DNA of 64,000 bases from Chryseobacterium sp. IHB B 17019 (lineage in GTDB: Bacteria; Bacteroidota; Bacteroidia; Flavobacteriales; Weeksellaceae), in assembly GCF_001456155.1 (NCBI RefSeq), contig NZ_CP013293.1:3286001-3350000 (forward strand). Direction: 5' to 3'. The notes beneath the pieces are model-generated. The model ran no database searches. It was not told the origin of the DNA and saw only the letters and a program-made list of their open reading frames with translations. The translations under genes and the position numbers were made by a program. Shown here in pieces: positions 23,581 to 34,500 of this stretch (the stretch's first letter is position 1; the number at the start of each line of letters is the position of its first letter).

Positions 23581-23836
23581 ATTTCTCAGGATTTTTTTTG
23601 AATTCATCTTTACAGTAAGTACTGCAAAAACCATACGTTTTGTTTTTATATATTGCCGTATCTTTCATATCTGCTTCCGTTTTCATGTGGCAAATAGGGT
23701 CTTCCGCATTGGCAAATCTCACTTTATCTGATGTTGATGATACTGATTTCTTTTTATGTTTTACTTTTGGCGTTTCCTGGGCACAAGCCATTAAAGAAAC
23801 AGACAATAATGTCGTTAAGATAATTTTTGATTTCAT
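23567..23836 (-). CDS. YHS-domain lipoprotein
   Basis: 89 residues. Lipoprotein signal MKSKIILTTLLSVSLMAC with Cys18. After a basic linker the YHS domain covers about 45-87: DPICHMKTEADM, YGFCSTYCKDEFKKNPEKY. The Cys, His and Met residues suit binding of copper or another heavy metal, as in YHS domains of copper exporters. It overlaps the SCO gene that follows, supporting a shared role in copper delivery at the membrane. Confidence 0.85.
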   Translation of the reverse strand: MKSKIILTTLLSVSLMACAQETPKVKHKKKSVSSTSDKVRFANAEDPICHMKTEADMKDTAIYKNKTYGFCSTYCKDEFKKNPEKYVQK

Positions 23837-23984
23837 TTTGATTACATTGAATTAATGTTACGAATGATTTATTTTAAACTAATGCATAGTTTAATAAGGA
23901 AAACGGCTTTAAAATAAAGCAAAGTCTTCCTAAGATTATTTCAACCTTAAAGATTAAAATAGATTAAAATTTTTCAGTTTTAAA

Positions 23985-24347
23985 TCAAGCTAAAGGCGGA
24001 TGGAATATTTTGGAAAAATAATCTGAAGTATGAAAATTGATATAATCCGAATGTAAACTTTTTAGTGAAATATCAGATAGATTTGCATTTGAAAAGAAAA
24101 GAACTTCATTAGATAAAAAAACATCTAATCCGGTAATTTTTATCGTCTGATTATTGTTGGATTGCTTTTCTGTCTTGGCCAATTCTTTTTCAACGTAGCA
24201 TTTTCCTTTACAGGTAGATTGAGGAATACTTCTATTTTCGCAAAGATTTTTTACGATGTAATCATAATTAACCACATAATTCATCAATGGCAAAACAGGT
24301 CGAATTGCAATGGTAAAAATGATGAATATGGAAATAAAAAGTCTCAA
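23985..24347 (-). CDS. Small exported Cys-containing protein
   Basis: 120 residues with an N-terminal hydrophobic segment (FISIFIIFTIAIRPVLPLM). The middle has LCENRSIPQSTCKGKCYVEKEL, where three Cys could bind metal. The protein ends FHPPLA, an ending I associate with a Bacteroidota family often found near SCO and metal genes (recollection, not searched). No promoter match was seen. Its place between the YHS/SCO pair and a metal ATPase suggests a metal-related job. Confidence 0.65.
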   Translation of the reverse strand: MRLFISIFIIFTIAIRPVLPLMNYVVNYDYIVKNLCENRSIPQSTCKGKCYVEKELAKTEKQSNNNQTIKITGLDVFLSNEVLFFSNANLSDISLKSLHSDYINFHTSDYFSKIFHPPLA

Positions 24348-24445
24348 TTTTCAATTTTGTAGTACAAATATACTACTCAAAATTGTTTTTGATTCATTTA
24401 TGATGAAAGTCATTGATTTTCTAATTACGCAGTTTTTTTCCAATG

Positions 24446-24479
24446 AACCTTCTCAAGGTTTAAAACCCTGACAAGGTTT
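24446..24479. repeat. Two small AACCTT/AAGGTT hairpins
   Basis: AACCTT-CTC-AAGGTT (24446-24460), then AAACC..GGTTT (24463-24479), near the end of the ATPase gene. Not a clear minus-strand terminator since no T run follows on that strand; looks like a dispersed palindrome. Confidence 0.4.
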
Positions 24480-24517
24480 TTTTCTACAAATTAGTCAGAT
24501 TGCGAAAAATATTTAAC

Positions 24518-26470
24518 TCAAAATTTCATCCTCTGAATCCTCACCGCATTTAAAATAGCCAACAACGCAACCCCGACGTCCGCAAAAACGGCTTCCCACA
24601 TGGTCGCAATTCCACCTGCGCCCAAAGCCAAAACTATACCTTTGACAGCAAAAGCCAGAATAATATTTTGCCAGACTATTTTTTTAGTTTGCTTTCCGAT
24701 ATTGATGGCCATTGGGATTTTGCTTGGCTTATCATCTTGGATCACAACATCCGCAGTTTCAATTGTGGCATCACTTCCTAATCCTCCCATGGCAATTCCT
24801 ACATCACTTAAAGCTACTACCGGAGCGTCATTCACACCATCTCCCACAAAAGCAACAGTCTGGCTTTTTGCTTTAATTTCTTTGATTTTATTCACTTTAT
24901 CTTCAGGAAGTAAATCCCCAAAAGCATTAGAAATTCCTAATGTATCGGCAACATGTTTCACCACCGAGGTTTTATCGCCACTGAGCATGGTGGTTTTTAT
25001 CTGCAGTCTTTTTAATAAATTGATCGTCAATTGAGCATCAGCTTTGATACTGTCAGCAATCGTAAGGTAACCGGCAAATTTTTTATCATAAGCCACAGCA
25101 ATTAAAGTGTAGACCTGGTTTTCTGCTTCAATATCATAATTAATATTAAATTTATCCATCAATTTAAAGTTTCCGACTAATAATTCTTTTCCGCTGATCA
25201 TAGCTTTTAAGCCATAACCCGCAATTTCTTCCACATTTTCCAACTCAATAGAATGATCAATTTCTCCTACATAATCATGAATGGCTGTTGCAACAGGATG
25301 TGAACTTTTACCCTCCAAAACGTTGACGAATTTCAGGATTTCTTCTTTATTAAATTCATTGTTAAAATTAACTTCCTGAACTTTAAAGACACCTTCTGTC
25401 ATGGTCCCGGTTTTATCCATTACCACATTTTGAACATTCGCTAAGACATCTAAAAAATTACTTCCTTTAAATAAAATCCCATTCCGGCTTCCGGCTCCGA
25501 TTCCACCAAAGTATCCTAAAGGAATGGAAATAACCAAAGCACACGGACATGAAATAACCAGGAAAATCAAAGCTCTGTACAGCCAGTCTTTAAATTCATA
25601 ATTTTCAACAAAAAAGTACGGCAATAGTGTAATTCCGATGGCAAGAAATACAACAATCGGGGTATAAATTTTTGCAAATTTTCTAATAAATAATTCTGTG
25701 GGAGCTTTCTGGGCTGTTGCGTTCTGAACCAGCTCTAAAATTTTGCTCAACTTACTGTCTTTATAAGCTGTCGTTACTTTCACCTGGCTCAGCGTATTCA
25801 GATTAATCATTCCTGCCAAAACGGCTTCTCCTTTTGTTTTAGTATCAGGTTTGCTCTCCCCTGTCAGTGCCGAAGTATTAAATGAAGCTGTTTCAGATAA
25901 CAATTCCCCATCCAACCCCAGTTTTTCCCCGGATTTTAATTGAATAACCTCTCCAATCTGCACTGTTTCTGCTTTTACAGACTGTGGTTTTCCGTCTTTT
26001 ACGACTGTAACCTCATCTGGCCGCTGATCGAGAAGAGATTTGATATTGCTTTTTGCTCTGGTGACCGCTATTGCCTGAAAAACTTCTCCCACAGAATAGA
26101 AAAGCATCACAGCAACCCCTTCAGGGTATTCGCCAATCGCAAAAGCTCCGACCGTCGCGATTCCCATTAAGAAAAATTCTGAGAAAACATCTCCGTTAAT
26201 GATACTTCCATAGGCTTCTTTTAAAACCGGCAATCCCACCGGAATATAAGCAATCAAATACCAAACAAGACGGATCCAGCCGGCAAACCAATCGGGGTTT
26301 ATAAAATTATCTAAAGCGATTCCTATCAGCAAAAGGACAAAAGAAACAATAGCCGGAAGAAACATCTGAAAGGTTGATTTATCTCCCGTTTCATGCGAGT
26401 GTTCGTGATTGTGGCCTTCGTGACTATGATTTTGTTCTTTCTTTGGTTTTGTACTGCAGCATTCTTCCAT
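24518..26470 (-). CDS. Heavy-metal P-type ATPase (zinc/cadmium/lead type)
   Basis: 650 residues. Pumps divalent or soft metal ions out of the cytoplasm with ATP. The N-terminus has Cys-Cys (EECCSTKP) and a His-rich stretch HSHEGHNHEHSHE in place of a folded HMA domain. Core motifs: TGES in the actuator, SCPCALVIS in the sixth helix, DKTGTM phosphorylation site, HP in SSHPVA, GDGVNDAP. The CPC with a His-rich N-terminus favours Zn/Cd/Co over copper. Adjacent to a Fur-type regulator on the same strand, with a possible promoter and operator between them. Confidence 0.94.
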   Translation of the reverse strand: MEECCSTKPKKEQNHSHEGHNHEHSHETGDKSTFQMFLPAIVSFVLLLIGIALDNFINPDWFAGWIRLVWYLIAYIPVGLPVLKEAYGSIINGDVFSEFFLMGIATVGAFAIGEYPEGVAVMLFYSVGEVFQAIAVTRAKSNIKSLLDQRPDEVTVVKDGKPQSVKAETVQIGEVIQLKSGEKLGLDGELLSETASFNTSALTGESKPDTKTKGEAVLAGMINLNTLSQVKVTTAYKDSKLSKILELVQNATAQKAPTELFIRKFAKIYTPIVVFLAIGITLLPYFFVENYEFKDWLYRALIFLVISCPCALVISIPLGYFGGIGAGSRNGILFKGSNFLDVLANVQNVVMDKTGTMTEGVFKVQEVNFNNEFNKEEILKFVNVLEGKSSHPVATAIHDYVGEIDHSIELENVEEIAGYGLKAMISGKELLVGNFKLMDKFNINYDIEAENQVYTLIAVAYDKKFAGYLTIADSIKADAQLTINLLKRLQIKTTMLSGDKTSVVKHVADTLGISNAFGDLLPEDKVNKIKEIKAKSQTVAFVGDGVNDAPVVALSDVGIAMGGLGSDATIETADVVIQDDKPSKIPMAINIGKQTKKIVWQNIILAFAVKGIVLALGAGGIATMWEAVFADVGVALLAILNAVRIQRMKF

Positions 26471-26485
26471 AACTTAAATTTTAAA

Positions 26486-26521
26486 CAAATTTAAATGTAA
26501 ACAGAATGCAACACTATTGCA
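26486..26521 (-). promoter_or_regulatory. ATPase promoter with an upstream inverted repeat
   Basis: On the minus strand TAAATTTG (26486-26493) is a -7 match 16 bases before the ATG. TGCAA-N5-TTGCA (26507-26521), a perfect 5-base inverted repeat, sits where a -33 region would be. That is a likely place for a metal-responsive repressor, plausibly the Fur-family protein encoded next door. Confidence 0.5.
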
Positions 26522-26524
26522 AAC

Positions 26525-26932
26525 TTACAGGCAGTTTTCACAGATCCCTTTTGCAAAAAGTCTTATTTCATCAATTCTGAAATCGGTCTGGATGTTTTCC
26601 GGAAAAGAAATATTTTCCTTGCAAGTGGTTTGTTTACAGATTTTACAATAAAAGTGGAGATGCCAGTCTTTGTGCGTATTTTCGTCACAGCCGTCGTGAC
26701 ATAGCTTGTATTTTGTGGTTGTATTTTCCTGAATACTGTGAACGATCCCTTTTTCTTCAAAGGTTTTCAATGTTCTGTAAATCGTTGTTCTATCAGCATT
26801 ATCAAAATAATTCTCAATTTCAGACAAAGATAAAGCCGCTTCCTGAGAACTCAAAAAGTCATACACCAAAATCCTCATACTGGTGGGTTTTGTGTTTTTG
26901 TGGATAAGCTTATTTTCGATGTCTTTTTTCAT
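26525..26932 (-). CDS. Fur-family metal-responsive regulator
   Basis: 135 residues, a little short of the usual 140-150. The N-terminal winged helix has MRILVYDFLSS, LSLSEIENYF and RTTIYRTLKTFEEKGIV, the DNA-reading helix. The C-terminal half has metal and structural sites: WHLHFYCKICKQTTC and a final CENC, two CxxC pairs forming a zinc site. Adjacent to the metal ATPase, so a zinc- or cadmium-sensing repressor role is most likely. The 289 bases upstream (26933-27221) are AT-rich with no clear promoter. Confidence 0.88.
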   Translation of the reverse strand: MKKDIENKLIHKNTKPTSMRILVYDFLSSQEAALSLSEIENYFDNADRTTIYRTLKTFEEKGIVHSIQENTTTKYKLCHDGCDENTHKDWHLHFYCKICKQTTCKENISFPENIQTDFRIDEIRLFAKGICENCL

Positions 26933-27221
26933 AATTTAAGAATTCTTTGAAAAAATTTTGAATTTCGATACTTAGAACTCCGAGGAGAAGATCTTATTTA
27001 ATGTAAATATACTTTAAAATGTATAAAATATGTTATCTCCTATGGAATAACTATCCTATTGTCGAATCCGTAAAAGTTTTAAAAATACAAGTTACAAGTT
27101 TTACCGATTTACAAAAAACACTAAAAGGTGATAAAATTCACATAAACATTACAAATAAGTCTTTCTATAGTGAAGTAAAAAGTATATTTTCGCAAAAAAT
27201 TTTTAATCAATTCAAAACTTT

Positions 27222-28049
27222 ATGAGAACAAAATTAATGTCGATAGCCATTTTAGCTTCATCTTTTTCCTTTGCACAAACTTGGAATCTGACAGGAAATA
27301 CAGGAATTAACTCAACAACTGATTTTTTAGGTACAACTGATGCTAAAGACCTTATATTAAAAACAGGTAATATAGAAAGAATGAACATCAATTCTGTTGG
27401 AAAAATTACTTTAAAACAACAATCGGATTTGGATCTTTCTTTTGAAACATTTGGTCGCCTGCAATTTAATACCGATACCACTTCTGACGGTATGCACATT
27501 TTTAATAACAAACAAATGATGGCTGGTGCAGATGTTGTATGGATCAGTTCCGCATACCAGCCTAATGATACAGGTCTGCTAAGTATTTCCTCGCCTCCTA
27601 CTGCTGGAGATTGGTCCAAACCCGTATTTTCTGTACGCTCAAATGGTAAAGTCTTTATGGGAGTAAGATTAAATTTCTCTCCAACTTGCAGTGATTGTGG
27701 TGAATACAGATTATTCGTTCAGGATGGAATAAGAACAGAGAAGATAAAAGTCGATATAGCATCTGCAAATAACTGGGCAGATTACGTTTTCAAGAAAGAC
27801 TATAAACTTCGAACCTTAGAAGAGGTTGAAAAACATATTACCGAAAAAGGACATTTACCTAATATACCAGCTGCTGATGAGATTGTAAAAAATGGAATTA
27901 ATCTTGCGGAAATGGATGCTAAACTTTTAGAAAAGATCGAGGAATTGACCCTTTATTCTATTGAACAAAATAAAAAAATACAAAATCAAACTGAGAAGAT
28001 TGAGAAATTAGAAAAAAAACTAAATCAACTTCTTTCCGAAAAAAAATAA
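27222..28049 (+). CDS. Exported tail-fibre-like protein with C-terminal coiled coil
   Basis: 275 residues with a signal peptide (KLMSIAILASSFSFA, then QTWNL). The middle is Asn/Gly/Thr-rich with short repeats like those of tail-fibre or surface proteins. The C-terminal part has a motif common in Bacteroidota surface proteins ending in an endosialidase-chaperone-like region (RTLEEVEKHITEKGHLPNIP, then AEMDAKLLEKIEELTLYSIE) and finishes in a Lys/Glu/Gln coiled coil. First of four co-oriented genes leading to the RHS protein, 4 bases from the next. Role unknown; perhaps a surface partner. Confidence 0.7.
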   Translation: MRTKLMSIAILASSFSFAQTWNLTGNTGINSTTDFLGTTDAKDLILKTGNIERMNINSVGKITLKQQSDLDLSFETFGRLQFNTDTTSDGMHIFNNKQMMAGADVVWISSAYQPNDTGLLSISSPPTAGDWSKPVFSVRSNGKVFMGVRLNFSPTCSDCGEYRLFVQDGIRTEKIKVDIASANNWADYVFKKDYKLRTLEEVEKHITEKGHLPNIPAADEIVKNGINLAEMDAKLLEKIEELTLYSIEQNKKIQNQTEKIEKLEKKLNQLLSEKK

Positions 28050-28053
28050 AACC

Positions 28054-28527
28054 ATGAAAAGAAAAATACTATCCCTATTTTCTTTATTGATAGGGTTTCT
28101 GGGCTTTTCTCAAACTGAAGTTTATTTCAAATACGACGAAGCCGGAAATCAAAGATATAGAGGGACAAACGCAACGGGAAAAACTGCGCCAGAAGAAATA
28201 AAGAAAGTTGAAGAAATAAAAACAGCTGCGTTAGTAAAGCAAGATCCAGTAATTGATGAAAAAACTTTCTGGAAGCAGATCAGACTGTATCCTGTTCCTG
28301 TAAATGATTATCTTACGATTGATTGGACTGAAGAAGTTGACGGCCTTATTCAATCTGTTTCACTTTATCAGCATAGCACCGTTCACTGGAAATTCCAGCA
28401 GCAGAATATTCCTGATCTTAATAGGAAGCTGAAAATCAATATGACGGGGTATGAATGGGGTATTTACGTTCTCCATTTTACGTTAAAAGACGGAAGGGTT
28501 TTCAGCAGAAACATTACAAAACGATAA
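28054..28527 (+). CDS. Small T9SS-sorted protein with a YD-repeat-like N-terminus
   Basis: 157 residues with a signal peptide (ILSLFSLLIGFLGFS, then QTE). Directly after it comes YFKYDEAGNQRYRG, which reads like a single YD/RHS repeat unit. The C-terminal 75 residues are a type IX secretion sorting domain: IRLYPVPVNDYLTIDW, then LYQHSTVHWKF and YVLHFTLKDGRVFSRNI. It should be carried over the outer membrane and held at the surface or released. It precedes the RHS giant gene by 32 bases. Being small with only a YD unit and a sorting domain, it may be a partner or carrier for the RHS protein (inference). Confidence 0.8.
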   Translation: MKRKILSLFSLLIGFLGFSQTEVYFKYDEAGNQRYRGTNATGKTAPEEIKKVEEIKTAALVKQDPVIDEKTFWKQIRLYPVPVNDYLTIDWTEEVDGLIQSVSLYQHSTVHWKFQQQNIPDLNRKLKINMTGYEWGIYVLHFTLKDGRVFSRNITKR

Positions 28528-28559
28528 AAACTTTTAACCAACAAATAATTATTAACGAA

Positions 28560-31500
28560 ATGAAAATTAAATTATTTTCATCATTTATACTGTCGTTATG
28601 TTCAGTATTGGGCTTATCACAGACCATACTGTATCAGGCAGAAAGTACTACACGAACGGTCCAAGATCCGCAGACGATAGTGATTGAAAAAGGCTTTGTA
28701 GCAGCAGGAAATATATCGAATCCTTTTGTAGCTAAGATTGGGCCCGCCACCGAAAATCCAGGCGGAGGACCAACTGATTCGAATGCTGGGACTAATAATC
28801 CCACAGGAACATCTGCTCCTGTAGGACAAAGTTTTCATGATACCAAAGGAAATATTGATGTAAATGGAGCCGGACAGCTTCAGTTTACCCTGCCTATTAC
28901 TTTACCTCCCGGAGTCAAAAATGTAGTACCTCAGATCAGCCTTATATACACTAGCGGCTCAGGAAACGGAATTGCAGGTTATGGCTGGAATATTTCAGGA
29001 ATTACCTCTATTTCAAGAGTTGGAAAAAACATTGAAAAAGACGGCGAAACAAGGGGCGTTCAGATGGATTATTCTGATTATTACAGCTTCAATGGGCAAA
29101 GACTAATTCTAAAGTCTGGAGAATACGGAAAAGACGGAGCACAATATGTAACGGAGAAATATTCCAATATTAAAATTAAATCTGTAGGTACATATCCTGT
29201 CAATGGACAAGATGCAGGTCCTGCACATTTCGAGGTAACTTTTGAAGATGGGTCCCAAGCCTGGTACGGAGCTTATGTAGCAGGTTCCAGGACTAATCCA
29301 AATATTACGACACCCTTAGAATATAATATTGTAAAGTGGAAAGATGCACAAGGCAACTACATTTCATACGGCTACCAGGCTGCCGGAAATAACGGCGGTT
29401 TTAGAACTGTAACTAATATTGTAAGGATAGAATCTATCGGGTGGGGTGGAAATGAAACATTGAATAAGCCACATTTCAATTTCATAGAGTTCCTGTATGC
29501 TGATAGACTTTTACCGGAACAATCACACGCAAAAGGGATTACATTTATCCAGGATAAACTTTTATCCAGCATAAAAATTACATCAAATGCACAACCTTAC
29601 AGAAACTATATCATTGATTACAAAAAAGATACTAATGGTACAGATTATCAGTTTGTAAATAAAATTACTGAATACAATGGTGCAAATGAAGCAGCAAATC
29701 CTGTCGTTTTTGATTATGAAAAATCAAATTTAGGAGGCTGGAAATCAACAAACTATGATTACACTGAAGATCATAAAGTACTGGGTGATTTCGATGGAGA
29801 CGGAAAAGTGGATATGTTTAAATATTCCAATTCCGTTAATTATTGTAAAACGTATAATACGCAGCATCCTCTTAATCCCACTGCCAATGAAAATGAAATT
29901 TCTTATACCGATTATGGCGATTCGAAATGTGTCGAATGGGTGAATGAGCCTGCAGGGTTTTATCTTTTCAAAAATATTTTCGATGAAAATAAGCCTGAAA
30001 AAATACTTGTTGCTTCTGATATTACCAAAGAATCTTTGGATAATGCCTTATCCATTGTGGTAAAGGACAATAATAATATTGTTAATTCTAAACAAAGTAT
30101 TGTCATTATCAAAAAAAACAAGGTAGGCACAACACAGGCCTATGACATGGACTTCCGAGTGTATACTTTTTCTGACAATAATACCCTGGATTTTCAGTTT
30201 AATAAAGCTATACCTTACAGCCAATATGCGATAGACCCTATATATTCTTTTAATAATAACACTACTATTGAAAGCCAAACAAAGGAAGTTGACATCAATG
30301 GAGACGGGCTATCCGAGCTAATTATAGGCCTTAAGGACAGAATTTGTTTCAGCGGACCTATAGATCCGGAAATTGATCCTGATGGAATATTGCCAGGCGG
30401 AGGCACCACCTGTAATACTACCTACAGGTACTTAAGAATAAGCCTGGATAAAAATGTAAGCAATGATAATTCTTTTGCCTCATTCACATTATCACCTGTA
30501 AGTACTCCTGCATTAAATAATTACTTAGTAGGGGATTTTGATGGTGACAGCCAGACGGATTTCCTTAAGCTAAACAGTGGATTGCCAATTCTTGTAAAGT
30601 TAAAAGATGACGGTCAAAACGTTATTGTTGAGGAATCCGGCATGAGTAATATTCCAATTACCGGAGTTTGGGCAAGCTCAGTTTTAGGCGATTATAACGG
30701 TGATGGCAAAACGGACATTATGATTCCTACGGGATATAATTCTTCTGACTGGAGAATGTACTCTTCAACAGGAATAGGTTTCGTGGAGAAATATTACAGC
30801 AACTTCTGCTATTTCCAATCTTCTCAAAACGACCCTAACAATTATGTCCCATGGTTTTCATACCAAAGAACGTATGTTGCACAGGATATGAACAGAGATG
30901 GGAAATCAGATTTTATTGAGTTTTTCTCTCTGGTTCAGATCGCACAAAATGGGAATGCCCAATCCAGATTCTTAGTTAATCTGTATGAAAATAAGGGTTA
31001 TAAAAGTAGTTCTACCAAGATAGAATTCCAGAAGAAAAAGCTAATTAATTACACAAATGCCAATACTCCTGTTAATTTTCCACTTATTGAAAACTACAGA
31101 GGTTATCCATACTGGTACAATACAAACAACACGTATTATAGAACAAGTATGGAGCAGCTTACCTGGTCTACCGTAGCAGAACATTATACCCCGATATTTG
31201 GTAACTTCAGGGTAAATATGGCAGATGAAAACATCCTTGTTTTCCAGAAAAGCAAGCTTTTCAAATTCAATTATTATGATGTTTCCAGGGAAGCAAGAAT
31301 TAAAACCATTACACAGGCAAATATAACTACTGAAATTGAGTATAAAGAACTTGATCCTTCTATTGACGCAAACTTCTATAAATCGGTAAAAAAAGAGCAG
31401 TATCCTTATATGGAGCTTAATAAGGTTTATCAGACAGCTGCAGTTTATCAGCTTAGGAATTCCGGAAGAAAGCAGGATTTCAGATATAGAGGATTTGTTT

Positions 31501-34500
31501 CACATTTTGAAGGAAAAGGAGTAATTGGTTTCCGCCAGACAGCACGCTCTTCCTGGTATGCGGACGGATTTGAAAATACTAAAATCTGGTCAGGAATTGA
31601 AACTGATCCACTGAACGATGCCGCCACAGTAAAAGAATGGTCTATCAGAACCAACGACGAAACCAAAATTTTCCCCACAGACCTTTCTGAAACCAACACA
31701 CAGCTTTTAAGTTTAAAGTCTACAATTTACCAAACGGACAAGTTACTTAATGGGCAGATCGTAACAACAATTGCTAATGCCGATAAACCTAAAATTGTTA
31801 CAGCAACAGTTCCAAAATCAACTCGGATAAAAGACTTTTTAACAAATACTGTTACAACAAGCACCATCTCTTATGGAGATCATTATCTCCCGTCACAGAG
31901 TGTTTCCAATGTTAATGATAATTATGCTGTAAATATTTCCACTTTTGAATATTTGCATAACATAAACGGAACCGGACCTGATTATTATGTAGGACGTCCA
32001 AAAAACAAAACAGATGTAGTGCAGGCTTATGGAGACACAAAAACTACCAGAGAAGAGCTTGTTTATGAGAATAATCTTCTAAAAACCCTTAAAACCTGGA
32101 ACAGGGATAATACAGGATTCCTGCAGGAAACTTACAATTATGACGGCTTCGGGAATATTATTCTGGAAACAGTAAGCAACAGCATTGATACTCAGATGCA
32201 AACCAATCAGTCTGAATATGATCCAAAAGGAAGATTTGTCATAAAGAAAACCGACAATCTTGGATTAATTACAAACATCACCCATAATGATGATGGGCAA
32301 GTTCTAACGCAAACAGACCCATTAGGAAATACCTTAGTCAACACCTATGATCCATGGGGTAAAATCTTAAAGTCCAAAAGTAATCTGGATGGAACTACGA
32401 CCTATGAGTACATCAAGGACTCTTATGGCAATACCGTTTTAGTGCAATATGATGCAGATGGTAATATTTCCAAAAAGTTTATAAATAAACTGGGGTTAGA
32501 ATACAGAACCACTACAAAAGGTTTTGGGCAGGGACAATTCATTTCAAAAGATATCGAATACGATATTCTGGGAAGAAAATATAGAGAATCTGAACCTTAT
32601 TTTGATGGCCTGGCAGCCAGCTCATGGAATGTCATTGAGTACGATGACACCGTATTTCCTACTAAAATTAAAACTACAACATTCAACGGGAAACAACTCG
32701 AAAGCAGTTCCCTTGGCTTGGTTACAACCATCAAGGAACTAAACGGATATTCAAGAATAACAACCAAAACAGCCGATGCTTTAGGAAATATAGTTTCCAG
32801 TACGGATAAAGGAGGAACAATTATCTTCTCATATAATGCAGCCGGCGAGCAGATCAAGGCACAATATGCGGAAAATAGTGTTACGACAAAATATGACGCA
32901 TGGGGAAGGAAATCAGAACTTAATGATCCTTCAAATGGCACTTATAAATATGAGTATGATGGCCTGGGCCAGCCAAAAAAAGTCATCAGTCCTAAAGGCA
33001 CCAAAGAATTCACTTATAATACGCTAGGTCAGCTTATTGCTAAGAAAGAAATTTCAACTGCAGATGCGGGGCAGGCTACCAATAAGGTGATCAACTTTAC
33101 CTATGACGACAAAGGAAGGATAATCTCTAAATCCGGAACCTCAAAAGGAAAAACATACAGCTCAAGTGTTGTTTACGATCAGCAGGGAAGAAACCTTTCT
33201 TCATCAGAAAACAGCAATGGCAGATATTTTATTCAGAAAGGTATTACTTATGATGATAAAGGAAGAATAATATCCTATGAAAAACAACTATATTCTTCCG
33301 GAATAATGACAAAAGTAACCATTGAAAACGTTTATAACCCTTGGAACGGAGAATTATATCAGGTAAAAGATAAAACTTCAGGAAAAGTGCTATGGCAGCT
33401 TCAGGAAACCAATGCCAAAGGACAGATTTTATCCGCTAAACTGGGACAGGCAACCGTTACCAATACCTATGATAACAATGGCTTCCTGAGTAATATGAAT
33501 CATTCATCAGCGCTTAAGCCAAGTATTCTGCAGATATCCTATTCATTTGATGCTATTAAAAACGAACTGAAAAGCAGAACTACCGGAGGAGACCTCAATA
33601 TAATCGAATCTTTTGATTATGATGACAATAACCGTCTGATCAACTGGACAGACCCTATTACGGGAATAAAGCCATCTGCCAACAGAAACGTTTATGATAT
33701 TAAAGGAAGAATAACCGCAAATGATGATGTAGGAACGATAAAGTTTGAAAATACTTCTAAAATCTACCAGCCGACTGGTATGACATTAAATGCAGCAGGA
33801 ACTCAGAATTATAATAATGACCTTATACAAACCATTGTCTATAACGAAAACAATGATCCTGTTTTCATCGATGGAATGAAAGGTGATGTTGCCTTCCAAT
33901 ATGGGTTGACAAGCATGAGACAAAGAGTAACTTACGGTGGAAACTTTGCAGCAGACGCCGAAGGGAAATTTACAAAGTTCTACAGCGAAGACGGAAGTTT
34001 TGAGGTTATAGTAAATAATAATGCCGGAACAGAAAAGCACATTCTCTACATCGGCGGCACACCTTACGAAAGCAATATAGTTTATATTAAGAACTATGCA
34101 GAAAGCGTAGGTTCTTATAAATTCTTACACAAGGATTATTTAGGATCTGTCTTAGCTATCACCAATGAAGAAGGCGGTAAGCTGGAGCAGAGGCATTTTG
34201 ACGCATGGGGAAATATGACGCACTTTATGAGGGGCACCAAACCACCTATGACAGGAATTGCCGCTATAAATAATTTCATTGCCACCGGAGGGCTGACATT
34301 AGAGAGAGGATACACAGGCCATGAGCATTTTCCTGAAGTAGGAATCATCCACATGAACGGAAGATTGTATGATCCGTTGCTTAGAAGATTCCTTAATGCA
34401 GATGAAAATATTCAGGATCCTTACAATACCCAGAATTATAATAAATATGGGTATGTATTGAATAACCCTTTGATGTTCAATGACCCAAGCGGGGAAGCTT

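Noticed and set aside
27019..27225. A 68-codon open frame between fur and the tail-fibre-like gene
   Set aside because: It fills a divergent control region, has no recognisable motif and overlaps the next gene's start; most likely chance.
28455..28559. Upstream start for the RHS gene inside the T9SS protein gene
   Set aside because: It would put 35 residues before a good signal peptide; the ATG at 28560 is preferred.
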